From an uncultured Rikenellaceae bacterium (lineage in GTDB: Bacteria; Bacteroidota; Bacteroidia; Bacteroidales; Rikenellaceae), in the NCBI GenBank assembly GCA_910588925.1, contig CAJURV010000033.1:1-22449 (forward strand): DNA of 22,449 nucleotides, given 5' to 3'. Below the pieces are notes generated by a model. The model searched no databases and had not been told where the DNA came from. It saw nothing but the letters and a program-made list of their open reading frames with translations. Both the position numbers and the translations under genes were made by a program. Positions 1 through 9,314 of this stretch are shown here, one piece after another; position 1 is the first letter of the stretch; each line of letters begins with the position of its first letter.

Positions 1-55
1 TTCGATAAGCCGAGCGCAGAAGCAAATGAAATTTGATTATGCCGAGGCGAGAAAA
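1..55 (+). repeat. Intergenic repeat family B, copy 1
   Basis: The copy runs from TTCGATAAGCCGAGCGCA to GCCGAGGCGAGAAAA. Its centre is a small inverted repeat, CAAAT-GAA-ATTTG, at 23-35. The same frame recurs at 15351-15404 (inverted), 18367-18418 (inverted), 18440-18497 (decayed) and 22327-22378. The flanks CGGCTTAtCG and CGCCTCGG are kept, while the bases of the central stem differ but still pair. The following bases (56-81) also match, inverted, sequence beside the copies near 15330 and 18425. Function unknown. The window edge may cut the left end. Confidence 0.7.
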
Positions 56-90
56 TGTCTGCAATTAAGCGAACGAATATTCTTCAGACT

Positions 91-450
91 GGCGAGACGG
101 TAAGATACTATAAAACACACTGAAGGTATGCGCATTAAACAACACCATTCATTCGGCACGAGGGATGAGCGGGCCGCACCTCGCGGTGGGCATAAATTTC
201 CCCCAACGGAGGCCCGCGTAAGTTCCGGCAATCAGATACCTTTTCCGCTTATTTTACACCCGGCTATCTTCTCTGCCCGCCGCGAAGCGCGGTCTCCGCA
301 GGCTCCGGCCCTTGTGACGCCGGGCAATATACCGCCAAAAGTAACATCACTACGCGGTATAACTATCATAAGGAATCGTGTTCATTTCGTCCGGGAAAAA
401 GTTCAGCTAATGCGCATACCGTAAATATCCGAATAAATTCACCGTCTCGC
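91..450. repeat. Modular repeat element R1 with inverted ends
   Basis: The left end (91-137) has box GGCGAGACGGT, 23 nt, then box GGTATGCGCATTA. The right end (408-450), read on the minus strand, has GCGAGACGGT, 20 nt, then the identical 13-nt box. The element is therefore about 360 bp and bounded by inverted, two-box ends. The interior contains GCGGGCC (169-175) complementary to GGCCCGC (211-217), and a block at 302-327 that is identical to 12173-12198. No transposase or credible ORF lies inside. It could be a non-autonomous mobile element or a structured RNA gene. It sits 37 bp beyond the terminator of the lipoprotein operon. Confidence 0.65.
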
Positions 451-486
451 AAACAACCATCTCATGCACTGTCCGGCAAGATTCAA

Positions 487-523
487 CAAAAAAATAGCCG
501 GAAGAAATTCCCTCCCGACTATT
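487..523 (-). terminator. Rho-independent terminator of the lipoprotein operon
   Basis: Read on the minus strand, AATAGTCGGGAG pairs with CTTCCGGCTATT over 12 bp (two G-T wobbles) around a 7-nt loop and runs into a tract of T residues (A residues at 487-494 on the plus strand). It lies 20 bp after the last stop codon of the operon. Confidence 0.8.
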
Positions 524-542
524 AACTATCTTCTATCGGTAA

Positions 543-2135
543 CTATTTCTTAACTATAGGAGCCGCATCGTAATCGAACGACAAGGCATCGATCCACAGT
601 TTCGACCCGGTGGCACCGCAATATCTCTCGCCGTAAACGCTCGACGTGGCTACGAGCACTATATGCGTAGGCTTGATAGTGGTAGTGCGGTACTCGAGGT
701 TTATTACGAACTGCTGGTAGTCGGTAGTAGATGCGTCGGTCTTGAACTCGCCGTACGCTACTATGTCTCTGTCGGCCTCTTTGGGACGTGCCGTGGCTCC
801 GCGCCAGTTCTCCAGATAGATGTATATGTGGCACTTGTCCGTCTCGCCTACATGCTGGGAATCCTCCGGGAATTTGTTCTGATGATATACGTCGATAATA
901 CCCGGCTGATATATGTACCACCCGGAGAGCTTGGCGGGACGACCTGTGAACGGACGCCCGAACTTGGGACTGCTGCCGGGATCCTGGACATTGGTAATGA
1001 AATCTCCGGTAAACAGGTTACCTGCTGCGAGCGGCACCCCTATTGTCACCTTCTTGGTCTCCATATAGGCGGCATACCTGCCCTCCTTTACCTTGTCGGT
1101 GACAGGATAGGTGGCACCGTCGCTCACCATGGCTATACCATCGTTACCGGTAGCCCAATACGGCGCTCCACCTTCGGCGTACGGGAACCAGCAATCGTGA
1201 TTGTTCTTCCTCTTATTAAACCACTCCTCGAAGCTCATATTGGGTATATCCACCACGTCATCGGTGGTGAATGTCTGCTCCTGCCCCCTCTCGTCTCCGA
1301 GGAAAGGACGGCATACGTATTTGGTGCCGGGCTCCAGATCGGTCATCACGGCCGTCATGGTTCCTCCCTCCAACGACACATTGCCTATGTCGGTCTTGGA
1401 CCACACCTCGTCAACATCGCGCCGGTACTCGTAGCCCATCTCCTGATTGGAACCTACGGGCACATCCGCGGTAGCGGTAGCCGTCTTGGTCCACGCCACG
1501 AGGGTCTTGCCGTTGATAGTGAAATTGGCATGCTGGGCCGATACGCGCCACTGCTCCGTACGTCCGAACATGCTCACTTCGAAGACGGTACCGTCTCCCA
1601 AAAGGTCGTATTTACGCTCGTACGGGTCGGGAGTTATCACGGCATTGGCCGGCCCCAGCTCCATCTTGTCTATCCTGACAGACGTAAGAGGCTGCGACTT
1701 GGCCACAGTAACTATCGCCACACGGTTGACGGTATCTATGGAGGCGTTGCCTACCTGATTCTCAACGTTGACGATGTAGTTGACGTCCCATTTGGCGTCG
1801 ATAGTCCACTCGTAATCCTGCCATGTACGCAACGTACAACGGTAGGGACGGGACAGGTTGAGGTTCTCCGGCATTTCGGGCACCATCTCCGTGGAGTCGC
1901 TTATCTCGTAATATATCACCCTCACGTCCGTTATGTCGTGCTCGCCGTCCACAGTGAGGCTTACGGTTCGTTTCACGTTGTCGAACTCGCTTACGCCTAT
2001 CTGTCCCTCCACCTCGAACGCTTTGAAAGAGGGCTGCCTGTTGGGATAGGGTATGTCGTTGACGATACATCCGCCCAACGACAACATCGCCGCAACGATC
2101 GTCACAAGAGTAATGTATCCGTATGCCTGTCTCAT
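543..2135 (-). CDS. PCMD-domain surface lipoprotein
   Basis: 530 residues. The signal peptide ends in a lipobox (LGGC, lipidated Cys23), so this is an exported lipoprotein, probably outer-membrane anchored. Residues 36-210 are beta-rich and lack the DUF4493 pattern of the neighbours. Residues 215-291 look like a fibronectin-III-like domain, ending in a CRPF segment followed by TFTT. Residues 298-526 match the PCMD family (putative carbohydrate metabolism domain, PF13201), with the NMSFEEW start, YWATGN, a GRPFTGRP motif and a KPTHIVLVATSSVYG segment near the end. It is the last gene of the operon. Its ATG overlaps the stop codon of the gene before it (ATGA), which suggests translational coupling. 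The carbohydrate role of PCMD is only inferred from structures in the family. Substrate and function are unknown. Confidence 0.85.
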   Translation of the reverse strand: MRQAYGYITLVTIVAAMLSLGGCIVNDIPYPNRQPSFKAFEVEGQIGVSEFDNVKRTVSLTVDGEHDITDVRVIYYEISDSTEMVPEMPENLNLSRPYRCTLRTWQDYEWTIDAKWDVNYIVNVENQVGNASIDTVNRVAIVTVAKSQPLTSVRIDKMELGPANAVITPDPYERKYDLLGDGTVFEVSMFGRTEQWRVSAQHANFTINGKTLVAWTKTATATADVPVGSNQEMGYEYRRDVDEVWSKTDIGNVSLEGGTMTAVMTDLEPGTKYVCRPFLGDERGQEQTFTTDDVVDIPNMSFEEWFNKRKNNHDCWFPYAEGGAPYWATGNDGIAMVSDGATYPVTDKVKEGRYAAYMETKKVTIGVPLAAGNLFTGDFITNVQDPGSSPKFGRPFTGRPAKLSGWYIYQPGIIDVYHQNKFPEDSQHVGETDKCHIYIYLENWRGATARPKEADRDIVAYGEFKTDASTTDYQQFVINLEYRTTTIKPTHIVLVATSSVYGERYCGATGSKLWIDALSFDYDAAPIVKK

Positions 2136-3298
2136 TGCTTTTCCATATTGGTTCTTATCGCCCTCTCGAAATCGTCCTCGGTGGCCTGACGGGCAGATTT
2201 GCGGAACTTGTAGTTGACCGGATTCAAACCTCGCATGGAGTTGATATAGAATGCCATACCGAGATTTATGGAGAAGAGGTCTATCTTGAAGTTGGCCGAA
2301 GTTCGCGAATGTTTACCGGTCTCCACCTGATTGGTTATCTGGTTTATGGTGTTGTATTTCAACCCTAAAACACCCACAGACACCTCCACGCCCACATTAT
2401 CCGTCACAAACGCCACTATACCCGGTGCTAACCCGAGCTGCAGGCTCCGTATCTTCTGGTAGGTACCCTTGACCTCCTCCTTAGAGCTGTTGACGAGCTT
2501 ACCCTGACCGCCGCCGTAGGTAAGACGCGTCTCGTTGAACAGACCTATACGCCTCTGCGTGCCGAGATTGATATAGTTACGTAAGAATAACGAAACATCG
2601 TACTGATGTTGTATATAGGTAAGGTCGTTAATGCCGAAACTAAGGTCGTCGTTGATCTTCAGATTGACGCTCCCAACGTCGGCGGATGTGCGCGAATAGA
2701 CCAAACGCGCGCCTAACGCAGTGTTGTCGGCCACGAAATAACCGATGAACGGACTCACCTTGAACATATAGGCGTCGAGGTTTATATCCTCCACTATCAA
2801 GAACTTATAGTTATCCTCGGTGTAATCCTGAAAAGATATGTTGCCGCCGACGAGCCACTGCCCCTTGGGTACGAACACGATCTGGTCTATCCCTCGGTCG
2901 AACGGATGGCTTCGTCCGCGCATCCAGTTGTTGGCACGCGCCGACTCGCGTTCGGCATAACGCTTGGCACGGTGTTGTTCGTTGCGCTCCTGCAACGGCG
3001 AGGAGATCACGTTACGAATGGTATCTATGCCATACATTCGCTCCTCTATTGCCTTGAGCCTCTGCTCCATCATGCGCGTAAGACTGTCGAGCGACGCCGG
3101 CATCACCGGCACGTAGACCGTGTCTCTGACAGCGACGACACCGGGCTCTTTAGCGCCCTTTACTACGACCGGCACTGAAACCATAGCGGTATCCGAAGCC
3201 ATAATCGATGCCTCCGCCGCCCGACAGATAGCGGGCGACAGAAGCAATATGGCGGCCGTAAGGCCCGTAAGGCCTTTTAGTGATTGCATAAATGACAT
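2132..3298 (-). CDS. Predicted outer-membrane beta-barrel protein with periplasmic coiled coil
   Basis: 388 residues. A Sec signal peptide (hydrophobic core at 10-24, cleavage near 27-30, no lipobox) is followed by a charged helical stretch at about 70-122 that is likely coiled coil. A region of alternating polar and aromatic strands follows (about 148-355, for example GQWLVGGNISF and INLGMAFYI), typical of a small outer-membrane barrel. A charged tail after the last strand means there is no terminal-Phe signature. I do not recognise a named family. It lies 5 nt after the DUF4493/PCMD gene and overlaps the next PCMD gene by 4 nt, so it belongs to the same transcript. A reasonable inference is that it anchors or exports the operon's lipoproteins. 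That is not shown by sequence. Alternative start at residue 4. Confidence 0.8.
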   Translation of the reverse strand: MSFMQSLKGLTGLTAAILLLSPAICRAAEASIMASDTAMVSVPVVVKGAKEPGVVAVRDTVYVPVMPASLDSLTRMMEQRLKAIEERMYGIDTIRNVISSPLQERNEQHRAKRYAERESARANNWMRGRSHPFDRGIDQIVFVPKGQWLVGGNISFQDYTEDNYKFLIVEDINLDAYMFKVSPFIGYFVADNTALGARLVYSRTSADVGSVNLKINDDLSFGINDLTYIQHQYDVSLFLRNYINLGTQRRIGLFNETRLTYGGGQGKLVNSSKEEVKGTYQKIRSLQLGLAPGIVAFVTDNVGVEVSVGVLGLKYNTINQITNQVETGKHSRTSANFKIDLFSINLGMAFYINSMRGLNPVNYKFRKSARQATEDDFERAIRTNMEKQ

Positions 3299-3303
3299 TT
3301 TCG

Positions 3304-5406
3304 TTAATCGAAGAGCAACTCGAACTCGTCGATGTAGAGTGTGCTCCCCTCGCCGCCTATGAAGTCGGCGCCGTACACGCTCGATGTGGCTACGAACACT
3401 ATGTGCGTAGGCTTGATAGTGTTACCCTCGCCGTCTTTCTCAAGGGTGTATTTTATGTCGAAACCACCCTCGGTATATTCAGTGACGTTATCGGCCGTCT
3501 TGAACTCGCCGTAACCCACCACTACAGGGTTCGACGGACGTTCGGAGGTGCCGTCGGGCCACTTCTCGAGACTGATATACACGTGCATTCGGTCAGTCTC
3601 GCCTATGTGCGCATCACCCCTGTTAATGGTAGTAGGCGTATATTTGTAGAAGAAACGCAACCCCGAAGGACGACCGGTATAGGGACGACCGAAATGCGGA
3701 CTATCCTTAGGACTGGATAGGTTGGTCTCAAAATATCCGGTGAAGAGGTTTCCGGCCGCAAAAGTCTTTACGACTACGGCATTGACCCACAGCGACTGCA
3801 TACGTACTCCCCGGCCCTTATATGCTTCCGGCTCGTCTACAGGCGCGGTATTGGAATTGGTCACGATGGTCACTCCGGAGTTACCGGTATCCCAATACTG
3901 ATCCACTCCGTCACCCCACGGATTCCATGTCTTACCGCTCTGGCTCCACGAATCCATATTGAGGTTGGGAATAAGCACGATGTTCTCGGTAGTGAAGCTG
4001 ACCTCGTTGCCCTCTATATCGGCGGAGATCGGACGCACCCTGTATCTGGTATCCGGCTCCAACCCGCGTACGGTAGCGGTAAAGTTCTTACCGTCTATGG
4101 TTATGTCGCTCTCGGGCAAAACGGTCCACGTCTCGTCTGCATCCTTGCGATACTCGAACGTGAGCCCCTCGGGCTGCATACCGGACGTCCACTCGGCCTC
4201 CACGAGAGCGTATTTGGCGAACGCCTCCACCCTCCTGAGGGCAGTGTTGGCATTGGACGAACGTACATTTAGACACACCGTCTGCTCTACTAACTGGCAA
4301 TGGCTGTCGAGCATCATAAGAGTGATATTGTGTTCGCCCGTCTTCATCCCGGCAGTCATACCGCTGAAGTCGATGAAGCCGGAAGAGGTGCCGATACCTC
4401 CCCATCTGAGACCTATGGCATTGAGCGCCGCTACCGTGGCCTCGCCGGCGGTGGTGAGGTTTATGAACTCGGGAAGCCCCTGCGCCACCAGCGACTTATC
4501 GTAGTGAGTGACGTAGAGCAGATCGATACCGGCCTCGGCCTCCACATCTACGCGTGCCGGTACGCTCTCGCCGAACTCAATGAGCGTGAAGCCGTCCATG
4601 TCGAGGTCCGAAGACGAGAACCGCCCCATAGGGCAACGCCCCGGAGTTATCACTATATCGTGGTCGATATCGTCGGTGTTCGGGTCGACGGATATGGACG
4701 AGTGTATGCCGCCGTCGGTTATCTCGCCGCTCTCCGACACCTTGAATGTGAGTATGTAATGCTCTCTGGCCTTTACTCCGGTGATGGTCTTGCGCATCTT
4801 GTAAACAGTCCCCTGCTTGTTGACGAGATTCAATTCCCATGTCAACGAGCCCGGATCCTTGAAATAGCCGGAACGTATCTCCTCCTCCGAGAAAGTAAGC
4901 GAAGCCTTATTGCGGTTATTCTTAACGACAGCCTTATAATAGCTGAACGCCTCGGTGACGCTATGGTCGAAACGCACGCTCACCTTTACGTTGGCTATGC
5001 GGCAAACGAGATTAACCGTCGTAACCTTACCGGTCCTTATCTCGAACGTCTCGCGCCCTACCAGATACGGACTCTCCCAATCGTCGACATCCTTGCCGTT
5101 GGTGGCCACCGCCGTGTAGGTGCCGTTATCCAGCTCTATGACGTCGGGCATATCGTTGCTGTCTTCGAACGACATCACCGCATCGCCCTTCTCATCGAGG
5201 ATCTCCACACGATAAGTGTCCGGATCGGCGGCGTAAGAGACACGTTCCACTACGGATACATCCGAAGTGATACCCTTTATATACAACCGGCCTTTGTTAC
5301 CCACCGTATGCACCGTCGGATCATTGGTACACGAGGCGCACCACACGCACACCAGCGCGGTGATCAGAAGCGCCACACGGCGTCTTATATTGTCGAACGA
5401 TCTCAT
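3304..5406 (-). CDS. DUF4493 and PCMD-domain lipoprotein
   Basis: 700 residues. The signal peptide ends at a lipobox-like ASC (Cys26). Residues about 38-235 match DUF4493 (PF14900): a beta sandwich with a GTYTAVATNG segment, SPYLVGRETFEI and an LVCRIANVKVSV strand. The middle (about 255-400) is beta-rich, followed by an FN3-like domain that ends in RVRPIS and SFTTENIV. PCMD spans 481-700, with NLNMDSW, YWDTGN, GRPYTGRP and KPTHIVFVATSSVYG. It is the same architecture as the operon's first gene and close to the last gene in the PCMD part, where a 51-bp stretch of DNA is 47/51 identical (3371-3421 against 631-681). No enzyme active site is evident. Ligand unknown. Confidence 0.87.
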   Translation of the reverse strand: MRSFDNIRRRVALLITALVCVWCASCTNDPTVHTVGNKGRLYIKGITSDVSVVERVSYAADPDTYRVEILDEKGDAVMSFEDSNDMPDVIELDNGTYTAVATNGKDVDDWESPYLVGRETFEIRTGKVTTVNLVCRIANVKVSVRFDHSVTEAFSYYKAVVKNNRNKASLTFSEEEIRSGYFKDPGSLTWELNLVNKQGTVYKMRKTITGVKAREHYILTFKVSESGEITDGGIHSSISVDPNTDDIDHDIVITPGRCPMGRFSSSDLDMDGFTLIEFGESVPARVDVEAEAGIDLLYVTHYDKSLVAQGLPEFINLTTAGEATVAALNAIGLRWGGIGTSSGFIDFSGMTAGMKTGEHNITLMMLDSHCQLVEQTVCLNVRSSNANTALRRVEAFAKYALVEAEWTSGMQPEGLTFEYRKDADETWTVLPESDITIDGKNFTATVRGLEPDTRYRVRPISADIEGNEVSFTTENIVLIPNLNMDSWSQSGKTWNPWGDGVDQYWDTGNSGVTIVTNSNTAPVDEPEAYKGRGVRMQSLWVNAVVVKTFAAGNLFTGYFETNLSSPKDSPHFGRPYTGRPSGLRFFYKYTPTTINRGDAHIGETDRMHVYISLEKWPDGTSERPSNPVVVGYGEFKTADNVTEYTEGGFDIKYTLEKDGEGNTIKPTHIVFVATSSVYGADFIGGEGSTLYIDEFELLFD

Positions 5407-5490
5407 TATGATACTCTATTCGTTAATAACCCGAAGCCTTGGCTGACACGTACATGCGCCGCACCGCAGACTCCGAAAAGCCACGCGAGC

Positions 5491-6741
5491 TTAGTCCACC
5501 CTATTGATGGTAAGCGTAGCATTAGCCTCTTCGCCCTTGGCATCCACCAGTCTGATGTGGAATTTATGAACGTTTACGTCGAGCATACTCATGAACGCCC
5601 CAACCGAGAACGATGCGCTGGTAGCTCCAGCGATGGGATCTTCGCCTATAAGACCGAGACCCACGAAACCCTCCTTGAGGTTATCGTCGAGATTAGCTAT
5701 GTCGAAGCTGACGGGAATATTGAAGCTACCGAGTATATCTTCTGTCAGGTACGGCGAATCTATCTCCACGAACAGGTTGGCTATACCCTCCGGAGCGGCG
5801 AAATTAACCACTACCGATGCGCTCGAAGCCTGTGCCGTATTGAACACTAACGGGTTTGATATATTGAAACCTTTACCTTTTATGGTGGGCGCACTACCAT
5901 GCACATCGTCGTCCCACGGATTGTCGATATCGCCGAAATCGCTGCCGTCACCGTCGTCGCCACCCTCCTCGGGCACCGAAACGATATGGTCTTTGTCCGT
6001 CATCGAACCGTCTATCTTGATATTGAAATCGGCCTCGCCCACGCCCATGGCGCTGACATGGAAACGATGCAGCTGGTTGGCCTCGGTCTCGTCTATCATT
6101 ATAGTGTAGGTAAGGAGGCTACCTGTCTTCTTACTGAAACCCTTGGCGGTGACGCTGAGCGGACCCACCGAGAAGAAACCGTACCTCTCCGCACCGTCCG
6201 GCGTGAACACCAATGCGCTCTTTTCAGCACCGGCGTTAGCTTTGGCTATGGTGAGGGTACCGCCGTCGAGCTGCGATGCGAAGCTCTCGTCGAAATCGAC
6301 ATGCACCGCCACGTTATGCAGCTTGCAGAGCAGGTCTACTTCGTTGAGCTGACCGTCGTAAACGCCTATGCGCTCCTCGCCCTTGAAATGAGGACTGTCG
6401 AAACCGGCCAGCTTGACATTGCCGCTCTCGGCCGTTATGGTATAGCTGCCTTTGGCAATCTCCACAACCGGGGGCATATCCGCGTAACGCTCCCATGCGT
6501 AGAGAGCGGCACCGGTGGCGTTATCGGTGAGCGTCACCCTGAAATTATCTATGTCGGCCAATGCGGCGATGGCGTTCTCCTCCTCGGTGGCATAAGTTAC
6601 TATATTGACCCCCTCCGAAGAGAGACCTATCCTAAGGCTAAGACCGTGATCCCCGTCGGGATGCGACATCTCGTCGGTACAAGAGTATATGGATGCTACC
6701 CCTGCCATCACGGCGAATGCGTATGTAAAAATCTTTTTCAT
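5491..6741 (-). CDS. DUF4493 lipoprotein without PCMD
   Basis: 416 residues. The signal peptide ends with lipobox IYSC (Cys21). The DUF4493 pattern covers about residues 33-245: GSYTITAESGN, then a SPHFKGEERIGV segment and a CKLHNVAVHVDF strand, parallel to the same segments in the two longer paralogues. A strongly acidic Asp/Gly/Glu linker (258-280) connects to a beta-rich C-terminal domain (285-416) in place of PCMD. The gene is separated by 62 nt from the gene upstream and 84 nt from the one downstream, without a visible terminator, so it is probably co-transcribed. The acidic linker could bind cations or act as a flexible spacer. This is inference. No catalytic motif seen. Confidence 0.85.
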   Translation of the reverse strand: MKKIFTYAFAVMAGVASIYSCTDEMSHPDGDHGLSLRIGLSSEGVNIVTYATEEENAIAALADIDNFRVTLTDNATGAALYAWERYADMPPVVEIAKGSYTITAESGNVKLAGFDSPHFKGEERIGVYDGQLNEVDLLCKLHNVAVHVDFDESFASQLDGGTLTIAKANAGAEKSALVFTPDGAERYGFFSVGPLSVTAKGFSKKTGSLLTYTIMIDETEANQLHRFHVSAMGVGEADFNIKIDGSMTDKDHIVSVPEEGGDDGDGSDFGDIDNPWDDDVHGSAPTIKGKGFNISNPLVFNTAQASSASVVVNFAAPEGIANLFVEIDSPYLTEDILGSFNIPVSFDIANLDDNLKEGFVGLGLIGEDPIAGATSASFSVGAFMSMLDVNVHKFHIRLVDAKGEEANATLTINRVD

Positions 6742-6803
6742 AGTCGTTATATTTTAACGAAATATTTCATGAGGCTCTTGACGGTATCTGTCGAGAAAGC
6801 CCA

Positions 6804-8975
6804 TTAATCCTTTATCTCCGTATATATGAGTTCCACATTATCGACAGTGAGTACATTGCCGATGTATTTGCTGTCTTTGTAGCCCTGAAATGCACCCGCA
6901 GAACCTTTCACTGGATTCACGGACGGGCTGGCAGAAGAGGACGACACGAAAGCTATCTTTATGTGCGTGGTTTTCAAGCGCCTATTATCATAATCGAACT
7001 TAAGTGTCACAGTTTTAAAGTCACCGGCAGGAGTCTTTGCCACATCGGTATCCACCTGCGCACGTCCCAACTCGTTGACCGTACCGTCGGCGGCCCTGTG
7101 CTCCACTATGGCGTATGCGTCGAAGCTCTCGCCGTTTATCTGTGCGAATTTATACGCGAACTTCATTCCCTCGGGACGCGACGGGAACTGACGACCCATG
7201 TTTTCGGTACGACCGGCCAAATCGTAATCGCCTATGAACAACATGCCCGGGGTTATATTTTTCTTTATGCCGTCGGCACCAAATGGGAATGTCGACCCTC
7301 TACCCCAGTTGACTGTGCTTATCTCAGCCGCAAGACCGCTGACACCCTGTGCCGAGCGCGTGCCGGAATATTGGCAATAATAATTCGCCGTACCGGATCT
7401 GTCGCTGGTCGTCAACGCATTGCGCGTATCCCAATATTTGCTTGACGGGTCGTTATAATCGTAAGGGAATACTTCGAATATCTCTATGTTCATACCCGAA
7501 TTTTTGCCGTAGCACATCTGCTCGCTCCACCTCTCGAAGCCGGCATCGGGCACCTGCGCCGCCGTCTCCGTGGTAATGTCGATAGGTTCGCCGAAAGTGT
7601 GACCGTTATAAGCCATTCTCACCCTATAAGAGGTGTTGGGCGCGAAACCCCACGATTTAAGATCGACTCTGTCGCCATCCTCGCTTACAGTACGGCTCTC
7701 GGACAGATCTTCCCATCTGCCGTTTCGGTATATCTGCGTGGAGAACTTGGCAGGATTGGCATCGGCGACGGTGGCCCCGGTCTCTATGTGGGTGGCCCAT
7801 GCGGCGCCCTCGAACGGAAGCCATTCGAACGTAGCCCCGTTGGTTTGAGCCGTGTACACGTCGCTATCTACGCTCTGCCCCAAACCGTCGGTAACCCTCA
7901 GAGAGAAAGCGTGTTCGCCCGCTTCGAGCAAGCCGAGTGTACCGCTCAGATCGACCGTGCCGGAGATATTGTCGGTCATGTCGTCCCATTTCAGAGAGTC
8001 GCGCCGAACTATATTTTTGGTCTGCGTATCTATAGTGAGCAGGTCGAATTCGGCAGGCCATCCGCGTCCGAGCAACGTGGGAGAGTTAACCTTGACTATG
8101 CACTCGCGTATCTGCCCCGGAGCGAATATACCGATGCGGGCATCGTGCGAGAAGCCGTCGGTGTAGGTCACCCTCTTGTCGGCGCCGAAACCTGTGGCCG
8201 TATAGACGGGCGCGGGCTTGGGCGTCATTAACTTGGGTATCTCGAAGACAAGCTCCTTGTCGTCGGTGGAGAGATCTTTGGTTATATCGAGCGAAAAAGA
8301 GCCGTTCTCGCTACGCAAAAAGAGCGTTATATGATCGCCCGGAGCCACATCCTTAATGGTGGGGGGAATATAGACCTTGTCCTCGCCGTCGGCATTGGTG
8401 TAAGAGATGCGGAAACGCACGTCGGCAGGGGGAGCGAATGCCGAACGCTCCTCGTCCGAAGCGAAAGTAAGACGCTGTTCGGAGGTGTAGAGCAAAACGC
8501 TGTAGTCGCTATGTGCAGACTTGAAATCGTCCTCGGCGACCACGGATATGCACACGTTACGGAGCTTTGCCGTGACGGTGACGGGCGTGACCTGTCCGGC
8601 CTTTATCTCCACCGGAGTCTCGCCGTAATAATAGGGTTTGGCAAAGCCTACTTTGGTAGAATCGCCGTAGAAAGCGACCACTTTATGGTTACCGCTACGC
8701 ACCTTGCCGTTACCGATAAGGTCGGAATAACGATTCCATTTCTTAATGAGCGTCTCGCCGGAATATACCAGAAGTCTGAAATTGCCGAGAGTGGTGCCCC
8801 ACGGGTCTATCGCCGCATTAAGATCGCTCACCTCCCCTGAAGAATAAGAGACCAGAGACAATCCTATCTCGCCGTCGAGACCCTCTTTCTCTTGACCGCC
8901 GTTCTCGAACTGACTGCATCCTGCAAAGACCAAGGCCAGAAACGACAGCGATATCAAAGTAAATTTTTTATCCAT
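6804..8975 (-). CDS. DUF4493 and PCMD-domain lipoprotein, first gene of the operon
   Basis: 723 residues. The signal peptide ends with lipobox FAGC (Cys20). DUF4493 spans about 35-230 (KVVAFYGDSTKVG, KPYYYGETPVEI, AKLRNVCISVV). A beta-rich middle and an FN3-like segment (SYRVRM, ITTET) precede a divergent PCMD from 476 (PDAGFERW, KYWDTRN, GRQFPSRPEGMKF, KTTHIKIAFVSSSS). The C-terminal domain is the most diverged of the operon's three PCMD copies and carries an insertion before the last strand. It follows a long untranslated leader (about 185 nt) from the promoter at 9168-9198. Probable outer-membrane surface protein. Carbohydrate or matrix binding is only a family-level suggestion. Confidence 0.86.
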   Translation of the reverse strand: MDKKFTLISLSFLALVFAGCSQFENGGQEKEGLDGEIGLSLVSYSSGEVSDLNAAIDPWGTTLGNFRLLVYSGETLIKKWNRYSDLIGNGKVRSGNHKVVAFYGDSTKVGFAKPYYYGETPVEIKAGQVTPVTVTAKLRNVCISVVAEDDFKSAHSDYSVLLYTSEQRLTFASDEERSAFAPPADVRFRISYTNADGEDKVYIPPTIKDVAPGDHITLFLRSENGSFSLDITKDLSTDDKELVFEIPKLMTPKPAPVYTATGFGADKRVTYTDGFSHDARIGIFAPGQIRECIVKVNSPTLLGRGWPAEFDLLTIDTQTKNIVRRDSLKWDDMTDNISGTVDLSGTLGLLEAGEHAFSLRVTDGLGQSVDSDVYTAQTNGATFEWLPFEGAAWATHIETGATVADANPAKFSTQIYRNGRWEDLSESRTVSEDGDRVDLKSWGFAPNTSYRVRMAYNGHTFGEPIDITTETAAQVPDAGFERWSEQMCYGKNSGMNIEIFEVFPYDYNDPSSKYWDTRNALTTSDRSGTANYYCQYSGTRSAQGVSGLAAEISTVNWGRGSTFPFGADGIKKNITPGMLFIGDYDLAGRTENMGRQFPSRPEGMKFAYKFAQINGESFDAYAIVEHRAADGTVNELGRAQVDTDVAKTPAGDFKTVTLKFDYDNRRLKTTHIKIAFVSSSSASPSVNPVKGSAGAFQGYKDSKYIGNVLTVDNVELIYTEIKD

Positions 8976-9167
8976 ATCACAACCCTTTCATACATTCGTG
9001 CGCCGTATCGAGCAAAGCGACGCATAAACTCTTTTTCAAGGAGCGAATGCTCTTTAGGTTATCTCATTCAGGCAGACGTGTACACACTGACTGCCAACTA
9101 CTTCGACACACCGCTATCACAACGGCGACACAGGTCGAAGCGATTTTCCACTAATAATGGAATTTGA

Positions 9168-9198
9168 CAAATGTATAAACTTTTCCTTTCCGCACAAA
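9168..9198 (-). promoter_or_regulatory. Promoter of the lipoprotein operon
   Basis: On the minus strand TTTG (9198-9195) and TACATTTG (9175-9168) are 19 nt apart, an exact match to the Bacteroidota sigma-factor pattern (TTTG, about 19-21 nt, TAnnTTTG). The predicted start is near 9161, giving an approximately 185-nt leader to the ATG at 8975. It is divergent from the aspA promoter, about 140 bp away. Confidence 0.75.
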
Positions 9199-9314
9199 AT
9201 TTTCAGCCTTTTTTCGACATCCGTACCCCGCCCCGGAAACATAACCGCAGAAGAATACCGACGAAAGAACGACCATTTTATTCGAATGAAAATGCAACTT
9301 GGGAGAAAATTTAT

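Noticed and set aside
663..2189. 508-codon open frame on the plus strand opposite the PCMD lipoprotein
   Set aside because: It is the antisense shadow of a gene with a signal peptide and recognisable domains. The composition (many His, Val, Tyr, Arg) and lack of domain pattern fit a shadow. The same applies to plus-strand frames at 4300-5850, 5899-6807, 12627-13724 and 13787-15073.
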